Of a stretch of DNA of 64,000 bases, positions 1 through 11,600 are shown in pieces. The position numbers were made by a program, and so were the translations under genes. Positions within the stretch are counted from its first letter, which is position 1; each line of letters starts with the position of its first letter. The stretch lies in assembly GCA_016858145.1 (NCBI GenBank), contig JAEHOE010000048.1:372001-436000 (forward strand), in the 5' to 3' direction. This stretch comes from Edaphochlamys debaryana. Its lineage: Eukaryota; Chlorophyta; Chlorophyceae; Chlamydomonadales. The notes beneath the pieces are model-generated. The model was not told the DNA's origin. It saw nothing but the letters and a program-made list of their open reading frames with translations, and did not search any database.

Positions 1-71
1 TCCCGCGTGCTTTGCCTTCCTCGACCGCCCCCACCTCCAACCCCGCCCCCACCCGCGCCGCCTGCCCGCAG

Positions 72-606
72 GTGGCCCGCATCCGCATTCCGGTGCAGTA
101 CCACACGGGCATGCTGGACCCCATCACAGGCTTCAGCGACCCTGAGGCAAGCCCGGGAGCCGTTATCCTATCCCGCCCTATGCCTTGCCAGCCCCGCCTT
201 CTAGCGCGCCCCCGCCGGCGCTCCTGTCAGTCCTGCGCCGCGCCGCGCCCCCTGCGGCCCCCTTGCTTCCATGGCCCCCAGAGCGGCGAGGCCGTAGTGG
301 CGGCGATGCGGGCTGCGGGCTGCGAGGCCGAGCTGCACCTCTACCCCGACACACCCCACTCGTTCCTCAATGCGCTGGCACTGGGAGGCCGGGCCTTCCT
401 GGAGAGTAAGCCCCGGGTGACGGGCAGGAACTGGAAGGGGCTTACCGTAGCAGGAAGTGGCCGCCCCTCCCCCTGTTGGGACCGCAACTTGACAGTGCTC
501 TTCCTCGCCTGCCGCAGAGTGGGGCTACGGTCTGCCCCCGCCCGGGCAGGCGGAGCTGGCGTGGGAGCGCATGGCGGGGTTCCTGCGGCGCCACCTGCGG
601 GCCTAG
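72..606 (+). CDS. Dienelactone hydrolase family protein, C-terminal exons only
   Basis: Partial gene whose 5' part lies before the window. Three exons join in frame: 72-146, 282-405 and 518-606 (TAG stop 604-606), giving about 95 C-terminal residues. The first exon carries IPVQYHTGMLDP, the strand-turn bearing the acid residue in dienelactone hydrolases (compare IPVQFHFGELDP in the family). The second carries LYPDTPHSFLN with the catalytic His in the usual xxGHxF position (here PHSF). The end, WERMAGFLRRHL, is the usual terminal helix. Members are cytosolic alpha/beta hydrolases with a Cys-Asp-His triad; the nucleophile is outside the window. The first intron starts with GC (GAG/GCAAGC), required by frame. 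The family is fairly sure; substrate unknown. Confidence 0.75.
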
Positions 607-1735
607 TGTTGTGCGACGTCCGCACTGGTTCTGACATCCGAGGATACCAGTTTTCTGAAGCAGCACAACACCTAGGGGCATGCAGGGCACCTTGAGGCAT
701 GCCGTGCTTGCGCTCTGGGGGCTGCGGATGGCTGCTGGAGGGGAGGGGAGGTGTGGAGTCCACTCGTTGGGGGTCGTCGGTGCGGTCACGAAGCCAGCAC
801 TCCTACCTATAGGAGGGACCCGATCGCTGTTATGGCACGCACGAAGCGGACACCCGAGCGTGTAACAGGAGAGCGAGCGAGCCTGCATCTACGGAACCAA
901 CCCTGCCCGTCCCATTCCTGCCATGGTCACCGATCGAGAGTCTCCTGTCCAATGAGGGACGGCTTCGTCACACAACAGCACTACAGTCGACACGCTCTGC
1001 CCTCCATCCGCAATGGAGCCCCACACATGAGATGCGTCCCACACATCTCCACCATGTGCGCCCTTTATATACATGACCGCATGTCCTGCCCGCTGCGCGT
1101 CCTTTGGGCAGCCTCCGACGCACATCACGTGTGGTCTTCCACCGCGTTGTCCTACACCTCTGCCTTGCCCCCCCGAAAATGCACACTGCCTGTCCACGCA
1201 CAGTGCTACCTACCATGCCATTTACTACAGCGCTGCAGCACCGAGCGCAGCCAAGCATCAGTTCCGCGTCCCCCACCCCACAGCCATGGTCACTGTCAGT
1301 CGCTCACGTCCTCGGTTCAGGCCACCAACCGAAGCGATGAAGCCCACACACGTTTACCCTCTTCGAGTCCTGCTCCCCTGAAAACCACACACACGCAACC
1401 TCATCACTTGCTTCTCCCGGCCAGGCCATCCCACTGACTGACTGAGGCTCCGTCAAGAAGCATCTCTGGGGTCTTACCCCTCCGCACGGTTATTAGGCGC
1501 TGCTAGGAGGGCAGCTCATCCCCAGGCTTGTACGGCTGTATGGGGCCCAGCTCGTGCAGGTAACAGGACCTGGGGTCGGATACAGGATGACGGCGAAGGG
1601 TCAATGTCCAGCGGACTTGGGCAGAACCCGCACAAGAGAGCTACGAGCGCCCATGAACCCTTGTCGCTCGAGCACGTAACGCGGCTAACTTTGCCAGTAC
1701 CCCGTCCTTGCCGTGCCCCGCCACCCCCTGTTGGC
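607..1735. other. Convergent intergenic region
   Basis: It lies between the 3' ends of the hydrolase (+) and the arabinosyltransferase (-). Apart from the TGTAA signal at 861-865 I see no convincing coding exon, and the open frames here have no splice or family support. Confidence 0.5.
861..865 (+). terminator. Putative TGTAA polyadenylation signal of the hydrolase gene
   Basis: TGTAA, the usual polyadenylation signal of chlorophyte nuclear genes, lies about 255 nt after the TAG stop. The match is five bases, so it is suggestive only. Confidence 0.4.
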
Positions 1736-4700
1736 TCACCGTGGTTGCATCGGAAGCGGCGCCAGGTTCTTCATGCGGTCTTGCGGCAGGATGTTGAACT
1801 GAATGTTATCCGTCAGGTTCCGCGACTTCATGTCGGCGGGGCTGCGGCAGCACCACCGCGCGACGCGCTTCTGGATCTCGTCGTCGTACTGCCTGTGCGT
1901 CTCCGGCCGTACGAATCCCGACAGGATCTTGTGCGGCTTCGGCATGTGGATCACGCGCGCTTCTTTGAACGGCGACATCGCGAGCAGCGCACGCAACTCA
2001 ACGTCGTTGAGCGGCGCTGCGACGGTGACTCGGTGGCCGTAGCCCTTGGGCGAGGGCTCGGTCTTAAGCAGGAGCAGTTCGGGCGGCTGCGAGTTGCCTG
2101 GGGGGCGGGGCTGGTCTGAGGCCACGACCTCCACGTAGCTCTTCTGCGGGGGCCGAGGGGTTGAGGTTGAACAGAGGGGCACAGCACGACATGACACACA
2201 ACGAGCGGCACGACAACAGGTACCAACCGGCACAGGCCAGAACGCCCAGAAGGCCACCACGCATGCAAGCACACACACACACGCTCCTACGCGGCTCCAG
2301 CGGCGACACAAACGTAACGGGTTCGGGATGGGCGGGATGGGTCGGGCTTCGGTTTCCTCGGGCTTTCGGTTCCGTATCTAAGGCCGGCCGGCTAACTACC
2401 GCGCCTGAGACTCCCAGGCTCATGCGAGCAGCCCTTCACACACACGCTCCTCCACGCTCCTCCGCCGTGCGCTTCCACGGCCCAGGGACTGACGTCGGGT
2501 GATATGATGGTCTGGCAGGCACCCAGCGCCTAACGGGGATTAAGCCCTGCCCAGACTGATCCCCGCCGTCCCACGGAACCCTGTCCCCCGCACACCCTCC
2601 GCACCCGCACCCGCAAGCACACGCCAGCCCCGCCCACCCGCCGGGGTGGGGCCTTGGCTCCGCGGCATGTGGGGATCTCATTCGGAGACCCTTGCCGCGC
2701 GGCACCACCCTCACTCTGCACGCTCCACGGGGTCCCCCATGGGTTGCTGCCGTACCGTCCGCCCTGCCCCTCAAAACCCCGCCCCCGCGACTCCCCTCCC
2801 TCTCTGCCCGCCGGCGGCCACTCGTGTCTTAGGCTTCTCATACTCCCCTATGCTTCGCCCACCTCCACCGCTATTGACACCCTTCTTGGCCCGCTCCCCG
2901 TTTTCCGCATTGCCTCCGTCGTGGCGCTGCCTTCGACCCTGCTATTTTAGGTGAGAACCGGGATTGTTCCGTTCGGGTGGGCTTCGGTCTCGCGGGCTGC
3001 TCGGTCCGCATGTCTGCTCTGCTTCGCTGTGCCCCTCTGCGCCGCCGGCGGGCCGCACCAGCTCTAGTCTACCTCACTATTACCAGCTACAAACTACGGC
3101 TCCGACGCGGCTCCAGCGGCGACACACACGTAACGGGTTCGGGATGGGCGGGATGGGCCGGGCTTCGGTTTGCTCGGGCTTTCGGTTCCGTATCTAAGGC
3201 CGGCCGGTTAATCACCGCGCCCACGATTCCCAGGCTCATGCGAGCAGCCCTTCACACACGCTCCTCCGCTCCGCACCTTGATGGCGTCCGGGACCTTGGG
3301 GTTCTCCAGGAAGGAGTACTCCCGGATGTGCACCCGGTGGCCCGAGTAGTCGGTGGAGCCGGGCAGCGTGAGGCCCTGCGGCCGTGCGCGGGGGCAGGCG
3401 GGGCGGGGCAGAGCGGGGGTGTGGTTGGGGGCAGAGAGGGAAGACAAGGCGGCAGCCGGCGAGCCCGACAGGGCAGCCGGGCAGAGAGCGGGCGGCATGG
3501 GCGGGCGGCTGGGTGGACTGAGAGGCGAGCGGCGGGGCACATGCCAGCTGCAAGGCTGCACGCCAGTCGTCCCACAGCGCTTAGCAACGTCGCCGGCGGG
3601 ACCTCCTCCCAGCATGCGGGTGCCCGGGCCCCTTCGCACCATCTCGAGCCGCTTGACGCGCATCAGCTGGCTGAGCGCGCACACGAAGGGGAACTTGGTG
3701 GCCTTCTCGTGGTTGATGCGGCAGGCCTGCGTCTGGTACCAGTTCTTGGCGCAGTAGCACAGGAACTGCGGCGGGGAGGGCGGGGCACAGGGAGCGACAG
3801 CGGAGTGGTAAGGCGCTAAGGACACAAGACCTTCAAGGTAAGCGGCATTGGGGCACGGGCATTTCCCAACTCTGGGCCGAGCAAAGGGGCGAGTAGCATG
3901 GGAAACCACGGCACGGAGAGTACCGGTAGCCCACGGCGGCCCCGTGTGCCCCTGCGCCCTGCAACCACCACGCGGCAACCACCCACCCGGGGCATGACGA
4001 GCGTCCGGTTGGCGACCAGGGCCGCCGCAAAGGCGTAGTATGCCTGCTGCAGCTGCTGGTTGCCCGCGGCCACGTGGAACCGCACCATCTCCTCCGTCTT
4101 GAGCATGTCCCACGTGTTGAAGCCCTCTGGGGCCTGGCGAGGTTGGGTTTGGGGTTTGGGGTGTGGTGGGTGTGGGGTGGGGTGTGTGAGGGGGCGAGCA
4201 GAGGGAGGTCAGCGGGGCGGCGGGCGGCCGGAGGTAGGCCGAGCGAGGGCCTGGGTGGGTTGCAGAGCACGGAGCTGGCTGGGCTAGCGCGCCGTGACAT
4301 GATGTGCAGGGCGTGTGTGCTGTAGGTGTGGGAGCGTCGCTGTGCGCACGACGCACCGGCAGGGCGTCGGTGAGGTCGAAGGACAGGAAGGTGCCCTCCG
4401 TGTAGTACTCGGGCTCGTCGTGGAACTTCAGGGCGTCCCGCATGTTCTGGCGCTTGGACCTGCAGCGGTACGTATGGGTTAAAGGGCGAGGCGAGTAAGG
4501 AAGGGGCCGGGGAGAGAGGCAGGGAGGAGGCAGCCGCGGGCTGTTTCGCGGTCCCTGGTCTTTACAAGCTCTCCATGCTCTCGCTATCTCCAAGCACGAG
4601 TGTTGGGGTGCCTGACGGGACCAGGGACCGCGGGCGACCCCGAGGAATTGGGTGAGGGACTCGGGGGACTCGCGCAGGGACTCACTCCATGTTGCTGCCG

Positions 4701-7700
4701 CCCCACACCCAGTGCACCTCGTACAGGGGCTGCTTGAGTTGCTGCGAAGGTAAGGGGAGGCAGGGGCGGGGGCGGGGAAGGATGGGGTGCGGGAGAAAGG
4801 AGCCGAGCCAGGTAAGATGGGGGTTGGGAGGCGTGGGAGTGTGGCTGGATTGGGGTGAGAGGGCAAGAAAGAGCGGGGTGCCGGGATCGGAGCTGAGTGT
4901 TGGTGGCGGAAGGATCGCGGTGGAAGGTCCCGTGGTGGAATGGCCCCGCCCCGCCCTGCGGCTGTTGCACGCCTGGTCGCGCCGCCAGCCTCACCTCCGC
5001 CAGGCGCGCGTTCACATAGGTGTATGCGTTGGCGAAGGAGGACACGGGCAGGAAGGTGATGGCGGTGGTGTTGGCGAAGGCGGCCAGGAAGTAGTGGTTC
5101 TGGTGCATGTCGGGCGGGATGATGGCTGTGGGCATGCCCTGGTCGCCGCGGAACCACGCACCGCGCACCGCGAGGTTGAAGCCGTCCTGGGGAGCGGTGG
5201 CCATGTCGTGGGGTGGAATGGGGAGGGGACACGCATTGGGCAAGAGGAGCGAGGGCTCGGATGCATTGCCAGGGCATGTGAGGGGACGGACGGGGCGGGC
5301 CGTGGACGGGCCGTGGCCGCGGGCCGTGGGGCGTAGTATGGGTTGGCGGCGTGTCTTCCGGGCTGGGCGCCCCGGGGCAGGGGCAACTCCCGACCTAGCC
5401 CCCGCCTGCGGCCTTGCACCTCATCGTGGCAGGCGCCAGCCCCAGCCCCCAAACCCCCGCCTCCCGTCCCCACCTGGTCGTGCCCGATGTTCCGCGGCTG
5501 CCAGGACAGCCACATGTTGAAGAAGTCCAGGCCGCCCTCCCAGTTGCGGAAAAAGTAGATGCCTGCCGAGGAGGGGGCGGACAGCGGGCCCGTGTGGACG
5601 CTAGCCGAAGGAAAGGACCGCAAAGCGGGCCGTGCCGCCCGCCTGCGCTCCGCGCCCGTCTGGCCCGAGTTGTCCGTGCCCGTCCCCGGCACCCGCGCAC
5701 CGGTGTTGATGTTCCAGTGCGGGCTGGTCTGCACCTCGGGCCCCACGTAGCCCTCCTGCGCGCATCGTAAGCACAAGGGCACACGGAGCATTCGGTGCAC
5801 ATGGTCAGGGTCATAGGGTCGTGCCCCTGGCCCGGCGCTGCCGTCAGCGCCCCCCCATTAAACCAGCGCTCCGGGGCACATCCGCACCATCCCGCCCAAT
5901 CCCCGCCTAGGCCCCAAAGCCCTTGTCGCCCGCCCGACAGTAGCAGCAGTGCACTAAGGCATAGCCCGAGGCAACAAGGCGGAGGCGCGCACCGGGTTGC
6001 CCGTGGAGAGGGCGTCTGTGGCCATGGCTATGTGGATGGGGGCCATGCGCGGGCTGAAGAAGTACGGGATGGGGTCGTTGAACCACGTGACGTCCGAGTC
6101 CGAGTGGATGACGTGCACGCCGTACTCGTACACGTTCTTTATGATGTGCACCTGAGGGGCGGAGGGGTGGGAGGCGGGGTGATGAAGAAGGCGAGAGACG
6201 GGCGTAGGACCAGGGGGCCCATCCAGCCTGTGCTCAACACTCGCCAACAGTGGAACGCATGCCAAGCATTCCCACAAGCACGGTGCATGGGCCAGGGTGC
6301 TTCACGCACACGTGCCTGCTCTCCCGTTGCACTTGGAACAATCCTTTCCCTACGCATGGTCCCAGTGTGTGCCTGCCGCACCTTGTTCCACGTTGTCTGG
6401 GTCCAGTGGTTGCTCCCCCACGCATAGGTGCTGTCTGCACGTGGCACGGGCCGGGCGCGGCAGTCAGCACAGGGCCATGATGGGCACCTGCCACCCGGCT
6501 AGATACACGCCTCACGATGCGGCTGCCTAGCCTGCCATTCCCATCCTCAGCCCCACCTGTCCCCTTGTACTTCAGGCGCTCGGGCGGTGCGTTAAAGCAG
6601 TGCGCCGTGACCCCCATTGCCCCCAGCGCCATGGACGTCTGGGGCAGGCGGGGGCAGAGGTGCGGAGGCGGCGGCAGCGGGACGCCGTCAGAGTGTGTGA
6701 AGGGTTGTGGCGGAGACGGGGGGGGTGCTGCCCCATCACACGTGCAGCCATGACCACGCCGACGCCCGGTGAGGCCATGGGACAGGCCCGATCCCCTATG
6801 GCGACGGCTGGCTGAGCCCTGAGGCGGGCTCCAGGTCTGGTGGCCGTGCACCGGCAAAGACCCCGGCTCGCGCCAGTCCGACGCAGCCTCGACAGACCGA
6901 TGGCTGAGCCCGAGTCCCGCGTCCAGCTGCAGCAGCCCTTGTGGTGCTGCCCAGGTAGCCCCGGGTCCAGCACAGGCGCTGGGCAGTGCTAGTGCTATTG
7001 GCCACCCGGCCGCCTCTTCCCATGGGGATCATCCGCTCTGCTTCCTGCGTCTAGCGGACGAGGACTGCCACGGCAGCACTCCCGGCAGCGCCTACCTCTG
7101 GGTCCAACGCCCCCACGAGCCAGTATGTGATGTTGGCTGACTGCACATTCTCCACCTGCGTGCGGGGGCAGCGAGTTCAGCCCCAACTTCCGGCAGCGGC
7201 CCCCTACACGCTGAGCAAGAAGCTGGGGGCCAAGGCCAGGTAGTGCGCCGACCCACATCACCGGGCGCCAACTGGCGTCCCAACCCAGTGTCCGCGAGTG
7301 AACCCACCACACCGGTGGTATCAACACCACCATCTTTGCCCCTGTCCCCCCTCTCACCCAGCTGGGGCCAAAGCACTTCCACACAATATTGTCAACAACT
7401 GGAGGGGCAGAGACATGGGCAGGCAGGGAAAGGCGACGGACTGTCCAGGCAAGGCAAGGAGGCCCTGGCCTTCATACCCTCATCGTCCCAAGTCTGTTCA
7501 TGCTATTTGGCTTCCCCTCAAGCCGTGACGCTCATGTTCAGAGGCCTCCGCAGTGGCCCCGAAGGCCGCCACTTGACGAGGCCAGAGGCAAGGCGGGGGA
7601 GGGGATGTTGCGCTCACCGGTCACGAGCACCGTGTTGTTCTTCGCAACGCCCAGCACGAGCTCCTTCGTAAGTGGCCCACAGTGCGACGCTTTAAGTGCG

Positions 7701-7852
7701 CGACCTTCCTGCTCAAGGGGCTCCAGCGGCTCGTCGGCTGTGAACCAAGTGGGCAGGGGATCTCCCGCTTCCTCGCGAGAGCCGAAAGTGCGGGCCCCTT
7801 GAGCGCCACTGCTACTCAATAGAGCTAGTACAGCAAACAGAATCGCAGACAT
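1736..7852 (-). CDS. GT77 arabinosyltransferase, XEG113-like, complete
   Basis: Fifteen exons, phases all consistent, 634 aa: 7618-7852, 7358-7398, 7096-7155, 6557-6638, 6382-6434, 5993-6151, 5701-5755, 5474-5562, 4995-5186, 4686-4741, 4357-4459, 3987-4133, 3640-3765, 3277-3375, 1736-2143. The ATG at 7852 gives a hydrophobic signal peptide (MSAILFAVLALLSSSGAQG), fitting a Golgi-directed type II or luminal enzyme. The nucleotide-diphospho-sugar transferase fold shows at NTVLVT (about 70), YWLVGALD and HSDSDVTWFNDP, with the DxD metal/UDP-sugar motif at 175-177. The C-terminal half has the XEG113-type features PEYY, ANRTLVMP, a Cys-rich FLCYCAKNWYQTQAC, IREYSFLENP and a terminal RWCC. In plants XEG113 adds an arabinofuranose to hydroxyproline-linked chains of extensins; in green algae this family is expected to act on HRGP wall glycoproteins. 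The exact linkage is inferred. The last intron (2144-3276) holds two dispersed repeats. Confidence 0.85.
2283..2450 (+). repeat. Dispersed ~180-bp repeat, copy 1
   Basis: It closely matches 3082-3268 and the reverse complement of 10018-10197. Shared landmarks are CGGCTCCAGCGGCGACAC, GGGTTCGGGATGGGCGGGAT, CCGTATCTAAGGCCGGCCGG and the end CGAGCAGCCCTTCACACA. It lies in the last intron of the arabinosyltransferase, antisense to that transcript. I see no clear terminal inverted repeats or target duplication, so a short non-autonomous element is only a guess. Confidence 0.75.
3082..3268 (+). repeat. Dispersed ~180-bp repeat, copy 2
   Basis: Second copy in the same arabinosyltransferase intron as copy 1 and in the same orientation. 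It is the most complete left end (ACCAGCTACAAACTACGGCT, shared with copy 3). It ends only a few bases before the splice donor at 3276. Confidence 0.75.
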
Positions 7853-8618
7853 CGTTGGCAGGTGGCTGCCTTGAGTCAAGACATGTGCTGGGGGCAAAGC
7901 TTGCTTGTGCAGTTATAAGAAGTCATAGCTAGTTTATGCTTACACAAAGCATAACATTGTACAAGGTGTTGGCTTTTGGGCCCTCTGCGTCTGGCACGAA
8001 CCCTGGAAGCGCTCGCTTCCCACCGCCCCGCGATTCCGATTACAACCCCGCTAGCCGCAGTATAGCATGTATGCAGTGGGTATGACATCTCAGCCCGACA
8101 AGACGGGGTCGGATGAGGTCTGTGTATACATATAAACACACACATGCCACGGAACACGCATGCCGTGGACACGAGTCCGCCCCGCAGGTTACAGCGGGGA
8201 GATACGGTTACGTGCTTCTCGCGAGAGGTGTGCCTTGACGTGATGGGTGCAGGAGGGGCAGGGGGCAAGGAAATGCCCCCCGGGGGGGGCCCCCGGAACA
8301 AGGCGGGAAGGCCCGATCTCAAACCTGCATCAATACCCCCACAAGCGCACGAATACTCGTTCGACTTGCAGCGCTGGCTGTGTAGGTGTACATACAGTTA
8401 TATTGGTGCGCTCGGCTGTCTGAACGCGCTGTAAGCATGAGCCGCTGAGCCGTCTCTTCCAAGCGCAGCGAGGCAAAAAACATTGTGCGAAAAAGAGTCG
8501 AGGCCTAGAACTTACACAAACAGCGGCTTGATCAAGTTGGTGTCCGAGCGATCGACTCCTGTGGCAACTCTGCCCGGCTAGCGACAATGCCGCTCCGCCG
8601 CTGAGGAGCTTTGAAAAC
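7853..8618. other. Divergent promoter region between arabinosyltransferase and array gene 1
   Basis: The 766-bp spacer separates two start codons on opposite strands and must hold both promoters. An AT-rich TATACATATAAAC-like patch lies near 8107-8121, and a run of G and C blocks lies at about 8275-8298. I recognise no specific regulatory element. Confidence 0.4.
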
Positions 8619-11600
8619 ATGAGCGACGAAGCAAGCGCATGGCCATCGGGCGGCGCTCCAGTGCCGCCCTGGGCACGTCGGGTGGCATCCTCACGCCAGC
8701 CACCCGCTGCCCCTCCTGGTGGTCTTTCCCTCCTGGACGATGCGGACTCGGGACCTGCGCTCGGTGACAGCAAGGAAGAGCCCCTGACTCCCGCTCAGCG
8801 GCGCCTGCTGGTCGCGGCCGGTGCCGGAATCCCGGCATACCTGCTGACCAGCAGGCCCTCGCAGCAGGCCCAAGCCCTCGCGCAGCAGCCCCTGCGAGGC
8901 GCCTGGCGCGCCGGCGCCACGTACCGCCCCGCCCTGCGCGCTGCCGCCACGGCAGTGCTCACCGCAGCGACCTCCGCTATTACTGCCGGGCCCCCTCCCC
9001 CGGTACCTTTGGAGCCGCATGACGCCAAGCTGTCAGAACTCCTGGCCTTATCACAGCAGCGGCACGCGCACTGGCAGCGCGGCAAGGAGGTGCAAGAGGA
9101 GCGCCAAAGAGAAGCGCCGAGGTCTCGGGTGCAGCGCTCTAACCGGCCGCGGCCAGCAGAGGGCTCCAAGCAGGGGCGCCGAGAGCAGGAGGGGGGCGCT
9201 GCCGACGACCTTCAGTTTGACGAGAACGGGGACCTGGTGGATGTGTACTTGAAGCCACTGACGGCGCGAACACTCCAGCAGGATGTGTACGGCGCGGCCA
9301 TACAGCTGGAAACGGCGCCGCCGCCTGGGCCTTTGAGCGGTGGCGGCGGTGCGCGGGGAGAGGGCCCGTTCGCGGGTGGGCGGCTTGCGCCATCCATCTT
9401 CGAGTGCTTTGCCCGGGTGAGGCCGTGGGGTTTCCAGGCACGCCTTGCTCTTGCCTGAGCTTGCCGTCCTGCGTCAGCCTGACAGGGGCACTGACGGGTC
9501 TTCTTGCATAGCATAGGGGCGGTCTGAGCGCAACGTGCGTTGTGGGGTCCGAAGCCGCGTGGGGCAACTCGCACTTGCTTCCCTTTGCAACGCCCGTGCC
9601 CTCATGCTCTCTCCAACCGCCCCCGTCTTGTGCACAGGCCAGCCCAACGGCGCCCGTCCCCGACCAAAGCGCTCCGGGCCCCGCCCGTGCACTGCTTCTC
9701 CTCCGCTGCCTGGAGGAGGTCTACGGAGGCTCCCCTAGCGGCAACATGCGTGCCAAAATACACGAGCGTCAGGCAGCGATGAAGGGCGCGTGGGCGCTCT
9801 CCTCCGCCCTCCTGCGCTATTTTGGTAAATAACGTTGGTCCACCTGTTAGGCCTCTGCATTTGCGGACCTTACAAAGCACCGCTTTGACCCCCAGCAGCA
9901 GCTTTCTGGGTGTCAGGGTCCCGCCTGTCGTGCTTGCATATTCTGTGCTGGTCTGAGCAGTCGGCAGCGAAGGCTCAGGTCGGGCCCCGGTCCGCGGGCG
10001 GCTTGTGTTCAGGGCGGCTTGTGTGAAGGGCTGCTCGAGTGAGCCGACGGAAGCGTAGGCGCGGCGACTAGCCGGCCGGCCTTAGATACGGAACCGAAAG
10101 CCCGGGGAGTCCGAAGCCCGACCCATCCCGCCCATCCCGAACCCATTACGTTTGTGTTGCCGCTGCAGCCACGTCCGAGGCGTAGTGTGTAGCTGGTCAG
10201 GGCGGCTGGTGTGTGACGGCATGGGCCCCCTCTGCCCCTGTGCCCGTCCTTCGCAGGTGGGCCCACGCTGACGCTTCCGGAGCTCCGTCTGTTCGTGCAA
10301 GTAGTGGCGGAGCTTCATGTGAGTGCGCAATCGCAGCCGAATCAGGAATGGCGTGGGGTTTGGGTCAACCCAGCAGTGGCTGCTTACGGAGCCCTGTGTA
10401 ACTTCGGGAAGGCACGCAGGGCGCAACAGTTCTTGGGTGCTTGCTGGGCTGCCGCACCCTCGCTGCGCGTTTCCTCAATGCAGTCAGTCGCTCGCGCATG
10501 GCCCGCGTGCGGCCCGCGTTGCTCACCCGCCCGTCCGCCCCTCCGCCTCCACAGAGGCAATTCCACGCCAACCTCGACACGGGCTTGACGGAGCAGTGGC
10601 TGGGCCCCCTGGCGCCTCTCACCAGCATACACGCCGTCACGGCCATAGTCCGCGCCCTCGCGTCGGAGCTCCAGCCCCTGGGCATGTCCCTGGCACCGCC
10701 CTTCGGGCCCCCGCCGCCGCCAGCGCGCAATGCCAAGGCGGCGATCGAGGCGGCAGCAGCCGCAGTGCCGGCAGAGGCGGACGTGCAGGTGGGTGAAACG
10801 TTGTCCCGGTCGCTGCCCGCCTTGGCCTCGCAGCAAAAGTCTATTTAGGCGATCGCCGCTACTGGCGACCACGGGCAGCCGATTAACATGATGCTTTCTC
10901 GGAGCACGTGTTTAGAACGCGACTATCCCTGTCTGTCTGAGATCTCGCTCAAACCCAATCTGGCCGCCACCCCACAGGTGACCCTCGCCCAAATCGTGGC
11001 CAAGATCCATGTGGAGGCGCTGCACGATCCAAAGATCGTGGCAGCTGCCATGAGCATGCACGCCCAGGGCAAGATCGCGCGGCAGGTGCTTCCGGGGCCC
11101 GTGGCAGCCGCCTACACAGCGGCCGTGCGCCGGCTCGTCGCTTCAAAAAGATTCGCGCCGGCAGAGCTGAACAACGATACCTCGGTTGTGGTGGCAAACC
11201 TCGCCGGCGTCGCGGCGAACGGCCAGCCGCCTCCGGGCGTTCCGCCGCTCCCACGGTCCGCGTTTGGCCTCCTCGGGGGTCCGCAGATGGGCATGCCTTT
11301 CCTCACGGGCATGGGTGGGTTCCAAAAGGGCCTTGGGCACCTAGAGTTTGACCTGCTCAAAAAGTCGCGGTCGACTTTGGGGCACACGCTTCTGTCCAGA
11401 GTCATGCCCCGGCTCGGAGACACGTTGGCAACACAGGTGGGTCGTTACTCCAGGTTGACGTAAAGAGCGTTAGGAAGCCGAGCAGTACGGCGCCAGTCAC
11501 GCTTCCCTGACGCAGCCCCCCCAGAGCAGCCCCTAACTGACCAGTGTTGCCTTGGAACGCAGGTGCTGGGGGGTCTCGAGTCCCTGGCGGACCGCGAGGG

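Noticed and set aside
3208..5277. 689-codon open frame on the - strand
   Set aside because: It is the arabinosyltransferase read straight through its introns. Only the segments between good splice sites match the GT77 family.
8275..8298. G/C-block hairpin as a terminator or origin
   Set aside because: A homopolymer-rich imperfect palindrome is expected at this base composition, and it lies in a promoter region between divergent genes.
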